This document shows positions 51,301-61,475 of a stretch of 64,000 nucleotides of DNA, piece after piece. The stretch spans positions 62,001 through 126,000 of the forward strand of contig NC_067295.1 of assembly GCF_020740795.1 (NCBI RefSeq). Reading direction: 5' to 3'. This stretch comes from Apus apus. Taxonomy: Eukaryota > Chordata > Aves > Apodiformes > Apodidae. The position numbers were made by a program, and so were the translations under genes. Under the pieces are notes generated by a model, which did no database searches, was not told the origin of the DNA, and worked only from the letters and a program-made list of their open reading frames with translations. Numbering within the stretch: the stretch's first letter is position 1; each line of letters begins with the position of its first letter.

Positions 51301-54300
51301 TGGTGAAACCTAACCATTCTGTGCCAGCCATTCCAATAACTAGCTACTGTTGCTGTTAAAAATACCTGCTTTCTAGCCTGGACATCTGTAGTTTCACGCT
51401 TCACCAGTTGGATCTCACAATACCTTTGTTAGACTGACAGGCTTCACTATTGGTTTTCTAGTCCCTAAGTATGTATCACTCCTTGCCAAAAACAGCCTGT
51501 TCTGCTCTTTACAACCTTCCACCAAGCCATGTTTCATCTTGTGCCTGCTATTCAACTTTTCCGATTTTGAAGTGACCTTGAGTTGTGGGTACCAGAATCG
51601 GGTACAGGATTCAAGCAGGACTAAAGACATAGATCTCCCTAATTCTCCCCAAGAATAGCATTAATACACTAGTTGAAATGTCTGAAATTTTTTTCCGGTT
51701 TATTCTCTTGAGGTCAAAAATAGTCCAAAGACTTCTCAAATTCTTTTCCAGAATGTGAGCTCTTGGCTCACAGCTGTGCTCCAACATGAGTGTCTGAAAA
51801 CCTGACATAATTTAAATATACTGAGCAAGCAGCAGTTCTGCTAAAGGCAGCAATATGCACAGAAATACAATAATATTTGGCACTAAATCTGGATTTAGAA
51901 ATAGCTGTCTCTGCTAGCCACTACGCTTTTTAAACTTTGAGCTGGATGCCCAGAACATATTTTTCTCAAACTACGTGGCCCAAAAACCTGGAGCACCATC
52001 GGAGTGCGAACACTAATCAAAACTACATTTATAACATAACCCACATCAGACATCTCTTGGGCAGAGAAAGTTTATTACAGCTATATCTTACAATAATGAC
52101 TGCAATTAAGACACCTTTTAGTACTGACAGTTCAGGACCTGCTGCCAGGAGGATTTTGATTTTTCTAAAACATTCAGTGCTTGCTTGCTTCCTTCCATAA
52201 CAGATTCTACCTCAGCACAATTATGCTTAACTCAAGTATGAACACTCTTGGCAAAAACCTGATGAAGAAAGGCTGAAAATCTTCTCACTCTGAGGAAAGT
52301 TTAAAGAATGACAGAACAGTTTATAGAAGAAAAACTAGCATATAGATAAAATACGAAGGTGCTGAATTCAGGTAACATCTGACAGTAAAAATTACAATAC
52401 AAGCATTAGATAAGTTAAACAAGGTTGGAAAAGGCTGTCTATTTTTATGTATTCATGTCTGAAGTAAGATTTAAATACTCTGGAAAACAAGCCCTATTGT
52501 GAACAGTAAGTATGACCACTACCAGTCATTCATATGCTGAAACAATTCTCAAATCCTCTTAATTACAAAGAAGATTCTTAAATACAAAGATGTATATCAC
52601 ATTGTGTGATTTGGATACAAATTGGAGCATAGGAGGTTTAAGGTGAATATCAGAAAATTTTTTTTTACTGTGAGAGTGACAGAGCACTGAAACAGGCTGC
52701 CCAGAGAGGTTGTGGAGTCTCCTTCTCTGGAGACATTCAAAACCCGCCTGGACACATTCCTGTGTGATGTGCTCTGGGTGACCCTGCTCTGCGGGGGGGT
52801 TGGACTAGATGATCTTTCCAGGTCCCTTCCAACCCCTATGATTCTATGATTGTGAAAAATACTAACTTCAGAGAATCAGTATCATTATCTCATTTCATTC
52901 AACACTAGTTTTGCCTCAGGGTGTGTGAACGTTAATCTTTCTTCCCTTGCAGCTGGAAACGTAACTGATACCAAGAGATAGGCTGCACAGCCTTGTTCAA
53001 CTCTAGCAGAAGATAATTTGAAGGCAAACACGCTACATTTCTTGAGGCCTTTCAATTCTTTTTAATAGAAAGCATTAAGGAAATCTTATGATTTATGTAG
53101 TTAAATACCAAAAAAACATGTTGTCATAGAAATTACAGTAGAGGAAAATCCCCATGTACACAACTGATGTTTGTAAAGCACAACCTATGAACTATTTCAG
53201 TTTCCTACTCTTGTTTCCAATAAACCTATCCAATTAACCTCCTTCAGACCCTCTTAATGTATCAACATAGTTAATTTTTATATGCCTCATTTATTGAGTT
53301 TAGGCAGAAACAGCTCTAATATTTTTTGTTTTGCTTATAGGTCTGTTCTCATCTGAGATAAGCAATTCTTATCGCTTCATTTGCTAAAAATTCTGACTTG
53401 GCAATCTTGCACAGCAGGAAAGAACGTGAGCTAAACTTTTTTTTCAAAGATGTATATTCACTGGTGTAGGAGCCAATTTAATTATTGACACTTCTGCTTG
53501 GTCTTGCTCCTAGATGTAGAACCTGCCCCCCTTCCCTTTTGTAAGCTGGAACAACATTAGAGCTTTCCACAAGCTGATTTAACTCATTGAAGTTATAAAA
53601 AAATTTGTCTCCTCCTTCACTGTTTCTGAGTTACATACTTACCAGATGGAGCATGATCAGACAAACATGAAATACGCTTATAAACTATAGAACATGGTTT
53701 TGTATTATGAGCACAATTCAGTAATAATCTGTGGAAAATACACCTAAAACTTCCCAAAGTGTTTGACATGCTTCCCAGAAAAATTCCCCATACAGGAAAC
53801 ATGATACACCCTGTCAAGGCTGTATTTTTCATAGTTTTTTTCAAACAGAGGGCTGTGACTATCAGTTTTAATAATCTCAACTGGCGGCTCATCTCACAGG
53901 ACTCTACCTCGTCCCAACTCCCCCACATCCTCATCTGGAGGCAGGGACAGGTGTGTCTGGGATGGGTGTAACAGGCATCAGCCTACACCTGAGCTCAAGC
54001 ACACATTCTCTCTCACTTCAAAGTTTAAAACATGGTATTTAAAACACATGAGATTTTTAGGAAGAAAACACAATGGAATCCAACCCAGGGAATTATAGTT
54101 TGGAGACCAAACTTTAAGAGGGCAGTATAAGGAACTGCTTAGATTATGTTTTGCTGTTTACAGGAGATGAAGAATCTAAAGATTCTGAATCAAATCCCTG
54201 GAAGAAAGGTGCTAGGTGTTTAAGTAATCTTAGACATTGGAATTAACACACTATGATGAGTAATCTAAGAGACAGGCCACTTCTGCAAAATTCAAGGTGA

Positions 54301-56432
54301 CAGTTGACTGCAGAAACAAGGCTCTGAATGGCTGAAGTGAAAATCAGTGACTACAGATAGTGAAACAGTGGAGCATGACCCTGTCAAATGTTGTACTGAA
54401 AAGACCACCATAGCACACAGTTAACCAGGAAAGGCTTCACTTGTTGCACTTCAAATTGAAGACATCCAGGTTTGTAACTCTAGAGAATGCATCCCTCAAT
54501 AACAGGATTTTCTCTAAAACCATATTTTCTGCAACAATTTGTGGTTCTCTCTACACCTACTGCTTGCCCCACATTACTGATTTGCACAATAATCTATTAA
54601 AGAGATACAATCTTATTTAAAAGGCTACTGACAATGGCAGAACAATGCCATTTGTTTGTATCTTGCTGAAGTGGTTTTCTTAGACTTCTACATTGGCAAA
54701 AAAGGATGACACTTGGTCATATTTAAGCAGCCCAAATGCTGCATAGGCATGTTCCCTGTACGCAAAGGGTATCTTTCTACAGCTGTGACTATATCTTGCT
54801 TTAAAGTAGTCACTGACCCTATTAACAACTAAAACTATTTAAATCTAGAAACACGAAAAAAACCCCTACCAAACAGCTAACATTCTGAGCATAAATTTAT
54901 GATTTGCTGCTACAACCCAAAAATGTAAACACAATAAAAAAATAAAATATCTGCATTAGTAGCCTCATTAAATTTTCTCAACATAGTCATACCTCACTGA
55001 TTGTGCTTGTGAAAGATGATTGATTGGTGAAAGTGGTGACAAAGTAAGCAGCCAAACACCTTAATTAGAACTAAAGCATTTCTTCTAAAAATGTAGCTTC
55101 TCTCCCCCTCTCTGATGACATTGACAGATAGCAAATAAGCACGTTTTTACAGTGGAACAACTGAAACAGGTGTCTTAATTTATTAAGTGTGCCTTATCTT
55201 TTATTTAAGAAACCTTAGAAGAAAACTTTCCTACTCCTTCCCAAGTTAACAACACTTTCTGAGCTATCAACAAGCCACCTACATTTTAAAGTTTATTTTT
55301 AGAGGCCAACTTAAGCTAATCCTCAAAAAAAAACCCAACCCAAAGCAAACAAAAAACAAGAAACAATCCCCATACTGCCACAATGTAACGTGTTTTTTCT
55401 CCAACTCTGGAATACAGTTTAAGTTCTGTTTCCTATCTTCTTAAACATTTAAACATCCTTTCTTGAAGTTAAACATGAAAAAAAGGAAGCAATGTACTAC
55501 TAGTCTCACTGAAAAAAAATAACTTAAAATGTACATATATAAAAAATAAACTTTTTCTATATTTAAGGGTCAGAAGCTGTTCCCTTCTTTTGCCTAAGTA
55601 TACTGTACTGGAAGCCCAATTTCATCCACTCTGCTCCAAAATCGCTTTCAAAACCAGCACTATATCCGAACGCTTTACATCCATAAATAAAATCTTAAAC
55701 AGCAACTTTTCTTTCCCCACTGAACAGGAGTTAGAATGAATACCAGAATATCTGGTACCACCCACCGTTTGCAGCCCCTGCAGAACACGGAATATTTCAC
55801 TCAAAGCACGACTGAAACAGAGCGCTAAGGCTCAAGGAGCACCGACCACCGCGGACGGCTCCGTCGGTAAAACCTGAACGAAGAGCGATGACAGTGCAGA
55901 ACCGGCGCGGCGGCAGCACAGGCAGGTGCCCCACGGAGCCGCCGCGCCCAGCCCCGCCCAGCCCCGCCGCTCCGACCGGCCCTGCCCCCGCCGCCCCCGC
56001 CGCCGCCCGCCCGCCCAGCCGGGGCTCCGCACGCAGCCGGGCCCCGCGGCCGGGCCCGCACCCCGGGCCCCGCGGCCCCCGCTGCCCCAGGCCCGGCAGA
56101 GCCGCCGCCCGGCCCCGCGCCCCGGGCCCAGCGGGCGGAGCCGGCGCAGGAGCGGCCCGGGGGAGCGGAGCGGGCCCGGCAGCGGCGGGACCCGCGCTCA
56201 CCTTGTCTGAGTCCAGGTCGGGGTCGGCCTGGCAGAGGCGGAAGAGGAAGGACTTGGGGTCCCTGCAGAGCGTCTGCCGAGTGGTCAGGAAGCAGGTGCC
56301 CCCCACGTTCAGCCGGACCCACTTCCCGGGCACGGCGCCAGGCGGCGCGGAGCTGCACCGGCGGCAGGACCCGCCCGGGCCGAGGCCGCCGACCGGGGGA
56401 ACCGGGAAATCGCAGTGGTTCTCCGCCGCCAT
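30356..56432 (-). CDS. KCTD5: KCTD5, BTB/T1-domain CUL3 substrate adaptor
   Basis: KCTD5 is a pentameric BTB-domain adaptor for CUL3 ubiquitin ligase; a reported substrate is the G-protein beta-gamma dimer. Exons on the minus strand: 56432-56202, 49242-49134, 48403-48312, 47663-47568, 38111-37986 and 30385-30356. Borders are GT/AG and phases join into 227 codons plus TGA, against about 234 in human. The N-terminus MAAENHCDF with a Gly/Pro-rich leader precedes the BTB core: [59 protein letters not shown] and [19 protein letters not shown]. The C-terminal domain follows ([46 protein letters not shown]). KCTD2 and KCTD17 are the close paralogues; the MAENHC-like start and HNTPYG segment favour KCTD5. 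A duplicated exon 5 lies in intron 4 and is listed separately. Confidence 0.95.
32262..33660 (-). mobile_element. CR1 LINE 3' fragment, interrupted by a solo LTR
   Basis: 32262-32532 and 33449-33660 together match the reverse complement of the CR1 3' region. The 3' end is at the left (agaatcatatgggttggaaa) and the more 5' part contains the blocks around cattcttgacatccaccctt and gtctctcagcctctcctcat. The element is 5'-truncated and lies in minus orientation. The gap between the two pieces is the LTR at 32533-33443 plus its target-site copy. Confidence 0.88.
32533..33443. mobile_element. Solo LTR of an avian endogenous retrovirus (ERVL-like), fossil
   Basis: A 911-bp element starting TGTGCTGGTTTAG and ending CCAAACCACA, that is with TG...CA termini. 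It is flanked by a 5-bp target-site duplication ACAGG at 32528-32532 and 33444-33448. No internal retroviral region is present, so it is a solo LTR left by recombination. TGTGCTGG-type ends and a 5-bp duplication fit bird ERVL-class LTRs; family assignment is tentative. It is younger than the CR1 that it splits. The orientation is not certain. Confidence 0.82.
33663..33945 (-). mobile_element. Second, older CR1 LINE fragment
   Basis: Adjacent to the previous CR1 but repeating its content: another block for ...cagcctgtgttcacagaaga..., ctcctctggacctgctccaa and a segment near gtacattgctggctcatctc. The minus-strand frame around 33604-33933 carries residues typical of the CR1 ORF2 C-terminal region ([32 protein letters not shown]) with internal deletions. 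Its boundary with the first fragment is approximate. Confidence 0.75.
40389..40422. repeat. Two tandem copies of a 17-bp A+T-rich unit
   Basis: tacataaagtatattca at 40389-40405 is repeated at 40406-40422 and followed by degraded related sequence to about 40450. A simple local duplication in KCTD5 intron 4. Confidence 0.8.
44153..44345 (-). other. Possible read-through extension of the alternative KCTD5 exon, with stop and AATAAA
   Basis: If the donor at 44346/44345 is not used, the frame stays open for 34 more residues to a TAG at 44243-44241. The added part is strongly hydrophobic ([14 protein letters not shown]... SLYFWMYST). A minus-strand AATAAA at 44158-44153 follows about 85 nt after the stop. 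This combination would make a composite terminal exon with intronic polyadenylation. It may be coincidence in A+T-rich intron sequence. Confidence 0.4.
44346..44450 (-). CDS. KCTD5: Second copy of KCTD5 exon 5 in intron 4 (candidate alternative exon)
   Basis: A 105-bp, phase 0/0 segment preceded by a strong pyrimidine tract (tgattggttatttcag) and followed by a donor-like GAG/gtgtgt. It encodes 35 residues beginning [20 protein letters not shown]. Against the first 25 residues of the standard exon 5 at 38111-37986 ([20 protein letters not shown]...), 14 are identical and several others are conservative (F/Y, V/I, K/R, A/S). Both copies start at the same residue and phase. The two then diverge: ...[12 protein letters not shown] here, ...KELHNTPYG in the standard exon. 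The frame is open. Could be a mutually exclusive cassette, a tandem inclusion (105 nt keeps frame), or the start of a terminal exon ending at 44241. Whether it is transcribed cannot be seen from sequence; an exon fossil is possible but the open frame and signals argue against it. Confidence 0.72.
44451..47567 (-). other. KCTD5 intron 4, part upstream of the alternative exon
   Basis: About 3.1 kb between exon 4 and the alternative exon. A+T rich, no repeat family or additional exon recognised. Introns 3 (47664-48311) and 2 (48404-49133) are equally featureless. Confidence 0.7.
49243..56201 (-). other. KCTD5 intron 1
   Basis: A 7-kb intron separating the BTB-encoding exon 1 from exon 2. It begins in the CpG island, holds an A/C-rich tract at about 49255-49350 and 55325-55370, and one CR1 3' end at 52615-52852. 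No other exon was recognised. Confidence 0.8.
52615..52852 (+). mobile_element. CR1 LINE 3' end
   Basis: Plus-orientation CR1 3' terminus of about 240 bp, with the blocks ggctgcccagagaggttgtg, ggacacattcctgtgtgatg and ggtcccttccaacccctatg. It ends in the typical short octamer tail (atgattctatgatt). 5'-truncated, as most CR1 copies are. It looks fairly well preserved. Confidence 0.93.
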
Positions 56433-56660
56433 CCTCGCTCCGCCGGAAGGGCCCGCCCCGCCAGGCCCGCCGGCCCGCGCAGAATCGCTCGCGCCCCGCC
56501 CGCGCCTGCGCAGCAGCGGCCGCTCCGGGGGGCGGGGCCCGGGGAGAGAGGGGGCGGGGCCCGGGGAGAGAGGGGGCGGGGCCCGGGGAGAGAGGGGGCG
56601 GGGCCCGGGGAGAGAGGGGGCGGGGCCCGGGGAGGTTCCCGCGGCGCAGGAAGAGGCGGA
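55880..56660 (-). promoter_or_regulatory. KCTD5 CpG-island promoter
   Basis: A CpG-dense block covers exon 1, the start of intron 1 and the upstream flank. Upstream of the ATG (56432) there is an ETS-like CCGGAAG at 56443-56449, an NRF1-like GCGCCTGCGCA at 56502-56512, and a tandem GC-box array at 56533-56634. No TATA box is seen. The island ends where the PDPK1 3' UTR ends. Confidence 0.78.
56533..56634. repeat. 22-bp GC-box tandem array, 4.6 copies
   Basis: The unit cggggcccggggagagaggg plus gg repeats exactly at 56533, 56555, 56577 and 56599, with a partial fifth copy from 56621. Each copy boundary creates GGGGGCGGGGCC, an Sp1/KLF-type GC box, and each has several G runs. It lies 100-200 bp upstream of the KCTD5 start codon. 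Confidence 0.95.
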
Positions 56661-56664
56661 GGCC

Positions 56665-59600
56665 GGGCCAGGACCCTACATGCCTTTATTACAGACTACC
56701 GAGCATAGTGAATCCATCATCCGGTCACTAACTACACATCTACAGCACAGAGATCTGGCGAGAGGAGAATAAACAATCATTAAATTATGAGATATGATTA
56801 AATCATCAACCAATAGAAAATTTATATAATAAAGCCAGAAAAAGGTGTAAAATATAGTTTACAATAATTATTCACATTCAAGGCTGTACATCAATACATA
56901 CAACACCATGGCCCCGAACATGAATTCAATTCAAATAATTCATATATTAGAATTTAAATAACACAGACTGAACTAGAGGCCAACGAGAGCCAGCAAATAA
57001 CCTTGTAAGAATAAAAATACAAAAGTGTGTATCTTATATCATTGCATTATTTGCTTCTGTTTTCACGAGTTCTTGGAGGAGGGGAGAGGGGGGATTGTTT
57101 TGTGGTGTTTGTTGAGGGGGGTTGGGGTTGTTATTGTGTTGTTTGGTTTTTTTTCCTTTTATCTGTACATCACAGTTACAGCTACAAACCAGGTAAAGAA
57201 TATTACACACTTAGTAACTGACTGCCACCAACCTGAAAACAGCTAGCATACAACTATTAAAAGTGATTATGGTTCATCAGATACAGTAATTGTAAGTTCT
57301 TCTACAATTTAGAACATTTGCCACATCCAATCAGAGTTAGTACATGGTCATAGGAAGCCTTGTCAACTGGCAATCATCTACATTCACTGTCATGCTGACA
57401 GACAGACCAGGTTATCGGGTGCTTAAGAACCTCTCCAATTGTTTGCTGCGTAAGTCATATTTATTCTAAGAAAGAAGGAAACATTCTTAAATTACCAGTC
57501 TTAACTGGAAGCATGCCATTTTGGGTCAGAGAATGGGTTGTCTCTAAGCTCACTTGATCAACCGATGGACAATCTGTGTCATAAAGCTTTGCAGGAGCAC
57601 TTCCATTTGATTAATAAAGTAATTGCATAAATTATTACAGGCATTCAGCAAAATTTCAGATATAAATACCACACCTACTTGTGTAATTCACTAGTAGAAA
57701 GAATTATTAGAATCCACAAACCACATTTTTAGGCAACTATTAATACACAAGTTCTCCCCTCAGCAAGGTGTTGAAATCAAATATTTTGTCCACAGGTCAA
57801 ATGAAGTAATTGTGTTACATGTACAAGTTGGAAATCCTCAGGATTCTTCAAAGTTCCCAGCACAAGATGTAACTATATCAAGCACATTAAATTAAGCATC
57901 TTGAACTATGTAAACGGATTACATTATCATATCTGTTTCAACCTACAGAGTTTTTTCCAGGCTGAAACACAGCAGACACTTCACAACTAAATTATCTCAG
58001 GAGAAAAGCAAGTGGAGCGCAGCACCACCTGATACTTCAGTGTCTTCAGCATCCAAGTGCTTAGCAAATGAGATCTTAACAGGCAATATCCGTCTGCTCA
58101 CAATGCCTCAACATCACATCTGAAGCAAGTATTCCTTAATACAAATCCTTCCTAGAACTGGACTTTAAGTCCAAGGGTCATAACGTCATCTCTCCAGTTT
58201 ATTGAAGTAGTTTTAAACTTCCTGTGACTGGGCTGGACACTGAAGAGAACAGTGTGATTCAAAAATCCCTCCTGGCAGTGGTACTTAATCCTTTCTTAAA
58301 GTCCACCCTATGGGAAACAGATGCAATAAACACCTTCCTGAAGCTCAAATCCAAAGCAAAACAAAGTTACATTACTGACCAAGTTATTTATAAATTACTA
58401 ACAATTGTTCAAAATATAAAAGATGGAATGAATCAAACAACAGATTGGATTTTCAGTAGGTGTGCAGTGAGGAGCCTGAAGTCTTCAAGTGCCTAACTAT
58501 CTTTTTTGAGCTTTGAAAGACCTTAGATGAAAAGCAGAGAAATTAACTGGCTTATCTGCAGCTCTGAAGAACACTGTACATTTCATTCCATGAACTCCCA
58601 TGAACAACAGGAGAGATCTTCAGGAAAAAGATCTGAAGCTTCCCCACTCCAGGTATAACCATTTAAAAGAGGAACCAGCCTTTCATAGTATGCAGCACCT
58701 GCCAGTGCACACTTAAGTGGACAAACTGGTGAAACATACTTAAATCCACATGCTTGCTTTGTCATGCCTCACTCTACTGCCATCTTTCAAAACCACAGAT
58801 TTCACAGTCCAAGAAAGAAAAAATACCTCTCCCAGAATAGTTCCAGTCCCTTCCCAAAAAAGCAGCAGCTAAGGAAGATGTGATCTGGAACACTGAAGTC
58901 CTAAGGGGAGGGATGCCTGTGAGGGATGCTCACCACTTTCTAATGACAGAATTGTCAAAAGAAAAAAGCAATACTAGTACGCAGACATCAGACTTCCAGA
59001 CATCATCTTGACAGCTTATTGCTATCAAGATTTCTTTGGCTGGATGCTTTTGGTGGACAGAAGTCTGCTGAGAGAGGATTTTCTAGGTGTGAAGAAGCAG
59101 AGTAATTACTTTGTAATGGCAAATTGACTACAAGTCTAAATAATACCAAAAACATGTTTAAGCACTCTTAGATTTCCACCTAGTGAACGAGCCAATGGAG
59201 ATCATTCACTTTCCTAATGAAGTTAAGGTGCTTACTATTAGCACAGTAACTTTGCCAGACTTAAGCGAGGCCAAGTTTTGTCACACAGAACAGCAGTGGC
59301 ACCATTCATTTCCACCCTGCCAAACTCTCCTGTATAAAGTTGGGGATACATCTACACCTCTATACCAAAGATTAAACCTAAAAGCAGTAGGGTTGCCTCC
59401 CTTGGACCAAACATACAGCTGGAATTTAACAGCCAGAGAACAACAAATATCATCTTGGCTAGAATGGTAAATACAGGATTAACACAGGCACCGACAGAAG
59501 GTGTACTGTGCTGTCCAAATTTTAGTGACAAGGAGTGTACCTTGTTATGTGATGAAACTGCTCATGATGCAAAGGGAATGGTGTTCTGTCTTTCTCATCT

Positions 59601-61475
59601 CAGCCATTTTACAGGACACTTCAGCTCCCTTAACATCAGGCTCTGTAAGCCAGTGATTTGCTTTTATCAAGCCTGTGTACCTGGTGGGATAACAGAAGAC
59701 TACAAGAATGGAGTTCCTCCAAAAGGCCACTGCACTCTCTGCCTTAAAGACTGAACGATACTGGAAAAGCTGAACTGTCATCCAGTTCAACCACATAACA
59801 GAGATTAAGAAATAAAAAATAAATCTCCTTAATCCTGAAAAAATATCCAACATTCATGTGTTTTCTAAGAAATTCTGATAAACCACTGCTTTTAAAACAC
59901 TTCTTCTAGAACAGTAGCCTATGACTTTTTTCAACATGCAATGAAACATATCTTTTTGGTGGAAGGAAAAGCATATCATAGTATGAGACCTCAAAATGCA
60001 AAGAGGTTGTAGGTATAGAAGGTGAATAAATAGGTGTGATGCTTATACTGCTTCTAAAACAAGGAAGTAATGCCTTTGTCCAGACCTAGGTCCTTCCTCT
60101 ATGCAAGGCTGAGGAACACGGGCATGTTGAAAATACCATTAGGGAAGTTGTTTTTAGCACATAAGAAGTTGTCTGCAACATTACAAGAAATGTTTGACCA
60201 CAAAAAAAAACTTAATTTGAAGAGGATAAAGGAGATAGATATGATTTTTTTTTTCCATTTTACAGATATGCTTTACGTACCATATATTTTCCCCTTTGTA
60301 GCAAGATTTTCCTTTGATTTTTAAATCAGATTACTTTATGGATCTAATATTTTATAGCTTATTTTTTTTCAGAGTTGCTAAATATTTGGTCAAGGACTGT
60401 AAATAGAATTTGTACATCTCGTTAAGCAATGAGACAAAAAAGGTCAAATAATTAATTGCACAAAGCCTTCGCACTTTCCTCTATCCAGGTAAATAGGCTG
60501 ACCCCACGAAAATGCACACCACATGCACATCCTGGAAAGAAAGCTTCTAGCCCTCATCTGCTGAAAAGGTGAAAAACTATTTACTACTTCAACAGTAACC
60601 TTTTATCCCCCATAATAACTAATTTTTTTTGTTAGCATCAGTTAAAAGCATGCTGGTTTGTTTATTGTTCCTTGATTAAACACATATGTGATTCATATTA
60701 AAATCTAAATTGAATGTTTAAAATAGTATATGCTTCAGAAGCCAACATTTCAATTTTAGAAAACTTTCACTGCCATGTTGAGCATTTTACTCTTAAAACC
60801 TGTATCATTGGAGCCTGTCTGCCAGACACATACATCTGATTCATTCACATAATATTAAAGTACCACATAAATCCTGCAACCAGAACTATATTAGAAATTA
60901 CACAAGGGTGCAACTGATCTGGCTACAAATGCCATATACGAATAAGCTGGGGGACTGTGAGGAAAGGAAGAGAAAACAAAGAGGTGGTGCTTAGGAGAGG
61001 CATATAAAAGCTCCCTGATGAAATACAGTTTAATGATAATCTGAAAATCACAGAAAACTCCAGCCCCATAGAACACAAGGCTGGTACATGATTCGGTGTG
61101 TGCGTGTGGATTGGTTTTAACTCATCTAAAGTGAAGCTGGTAACGCAAAATGTCTATCCACTAGCCTGCAGCAGAAATTGAGCTGAAGTGCACAAAAGCA
61201 AGATCTTCACTGCAATGATATGCATGTGGAAGCCTCAACAGAAGCACAAAGAGCGAGCAAAGCGACCCTGAATTCCATTAGGTTTTTGCTTTTCTTTTTC
61301 TTTTTTTTTTCTTTTTTCTTTTTTTTTTTAAAAAAAACAAAACCAAACCCAAAACATTTCAGACATATGCTTCCCCTTGAGATGGTAACAGGTGGGTTGA
61401 AAAGATTCCTCTGATCGGCTGCACACGGAGTTCTAGCAGCAAGTAGGGAAACTGGGAAATTTTGGATGAGCTTTA
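56665..61475 (-). other. PDPK1 3' UTR (predicted)
   Basis: No coding segment is seen between the PDPK1 stop and the KCTD5 promoter. It includes a G/T-rich tract on the plus strand at about 57070-57160 and a long pyrimidine run at 61285-61330 followed by A-rich sequence. The human gene also has a several-kilobase 3' UTR. Proximal cleavage sites may exist. Confidence 0.6.
56685..56690 (-). terminator. Candidate PDPK1 distal polyadenylation signal (AATAAA)
   Basis: Minus-strand GTAATAAAGGC, the last AATAAA before the KCTD5 CpG island. It would end a PDPK1 3' UTR of about 4.8 kb, with cleavage near 56665, only about 230 bp from the KCTD5 start codon. Other hexamers exist within the 3' UTR, for instance near 59817-59822 on the other strand only. 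Confidence 0.5.

Noticed and set aside
55888-56772. A 294-codon plus-strand frame opposite KCTD5 exon 1
   Set aside because: Antisense shadow of the CpG island and the 22-bp array, with repeated GERGGGA-type residues produced by the tandem repeat.
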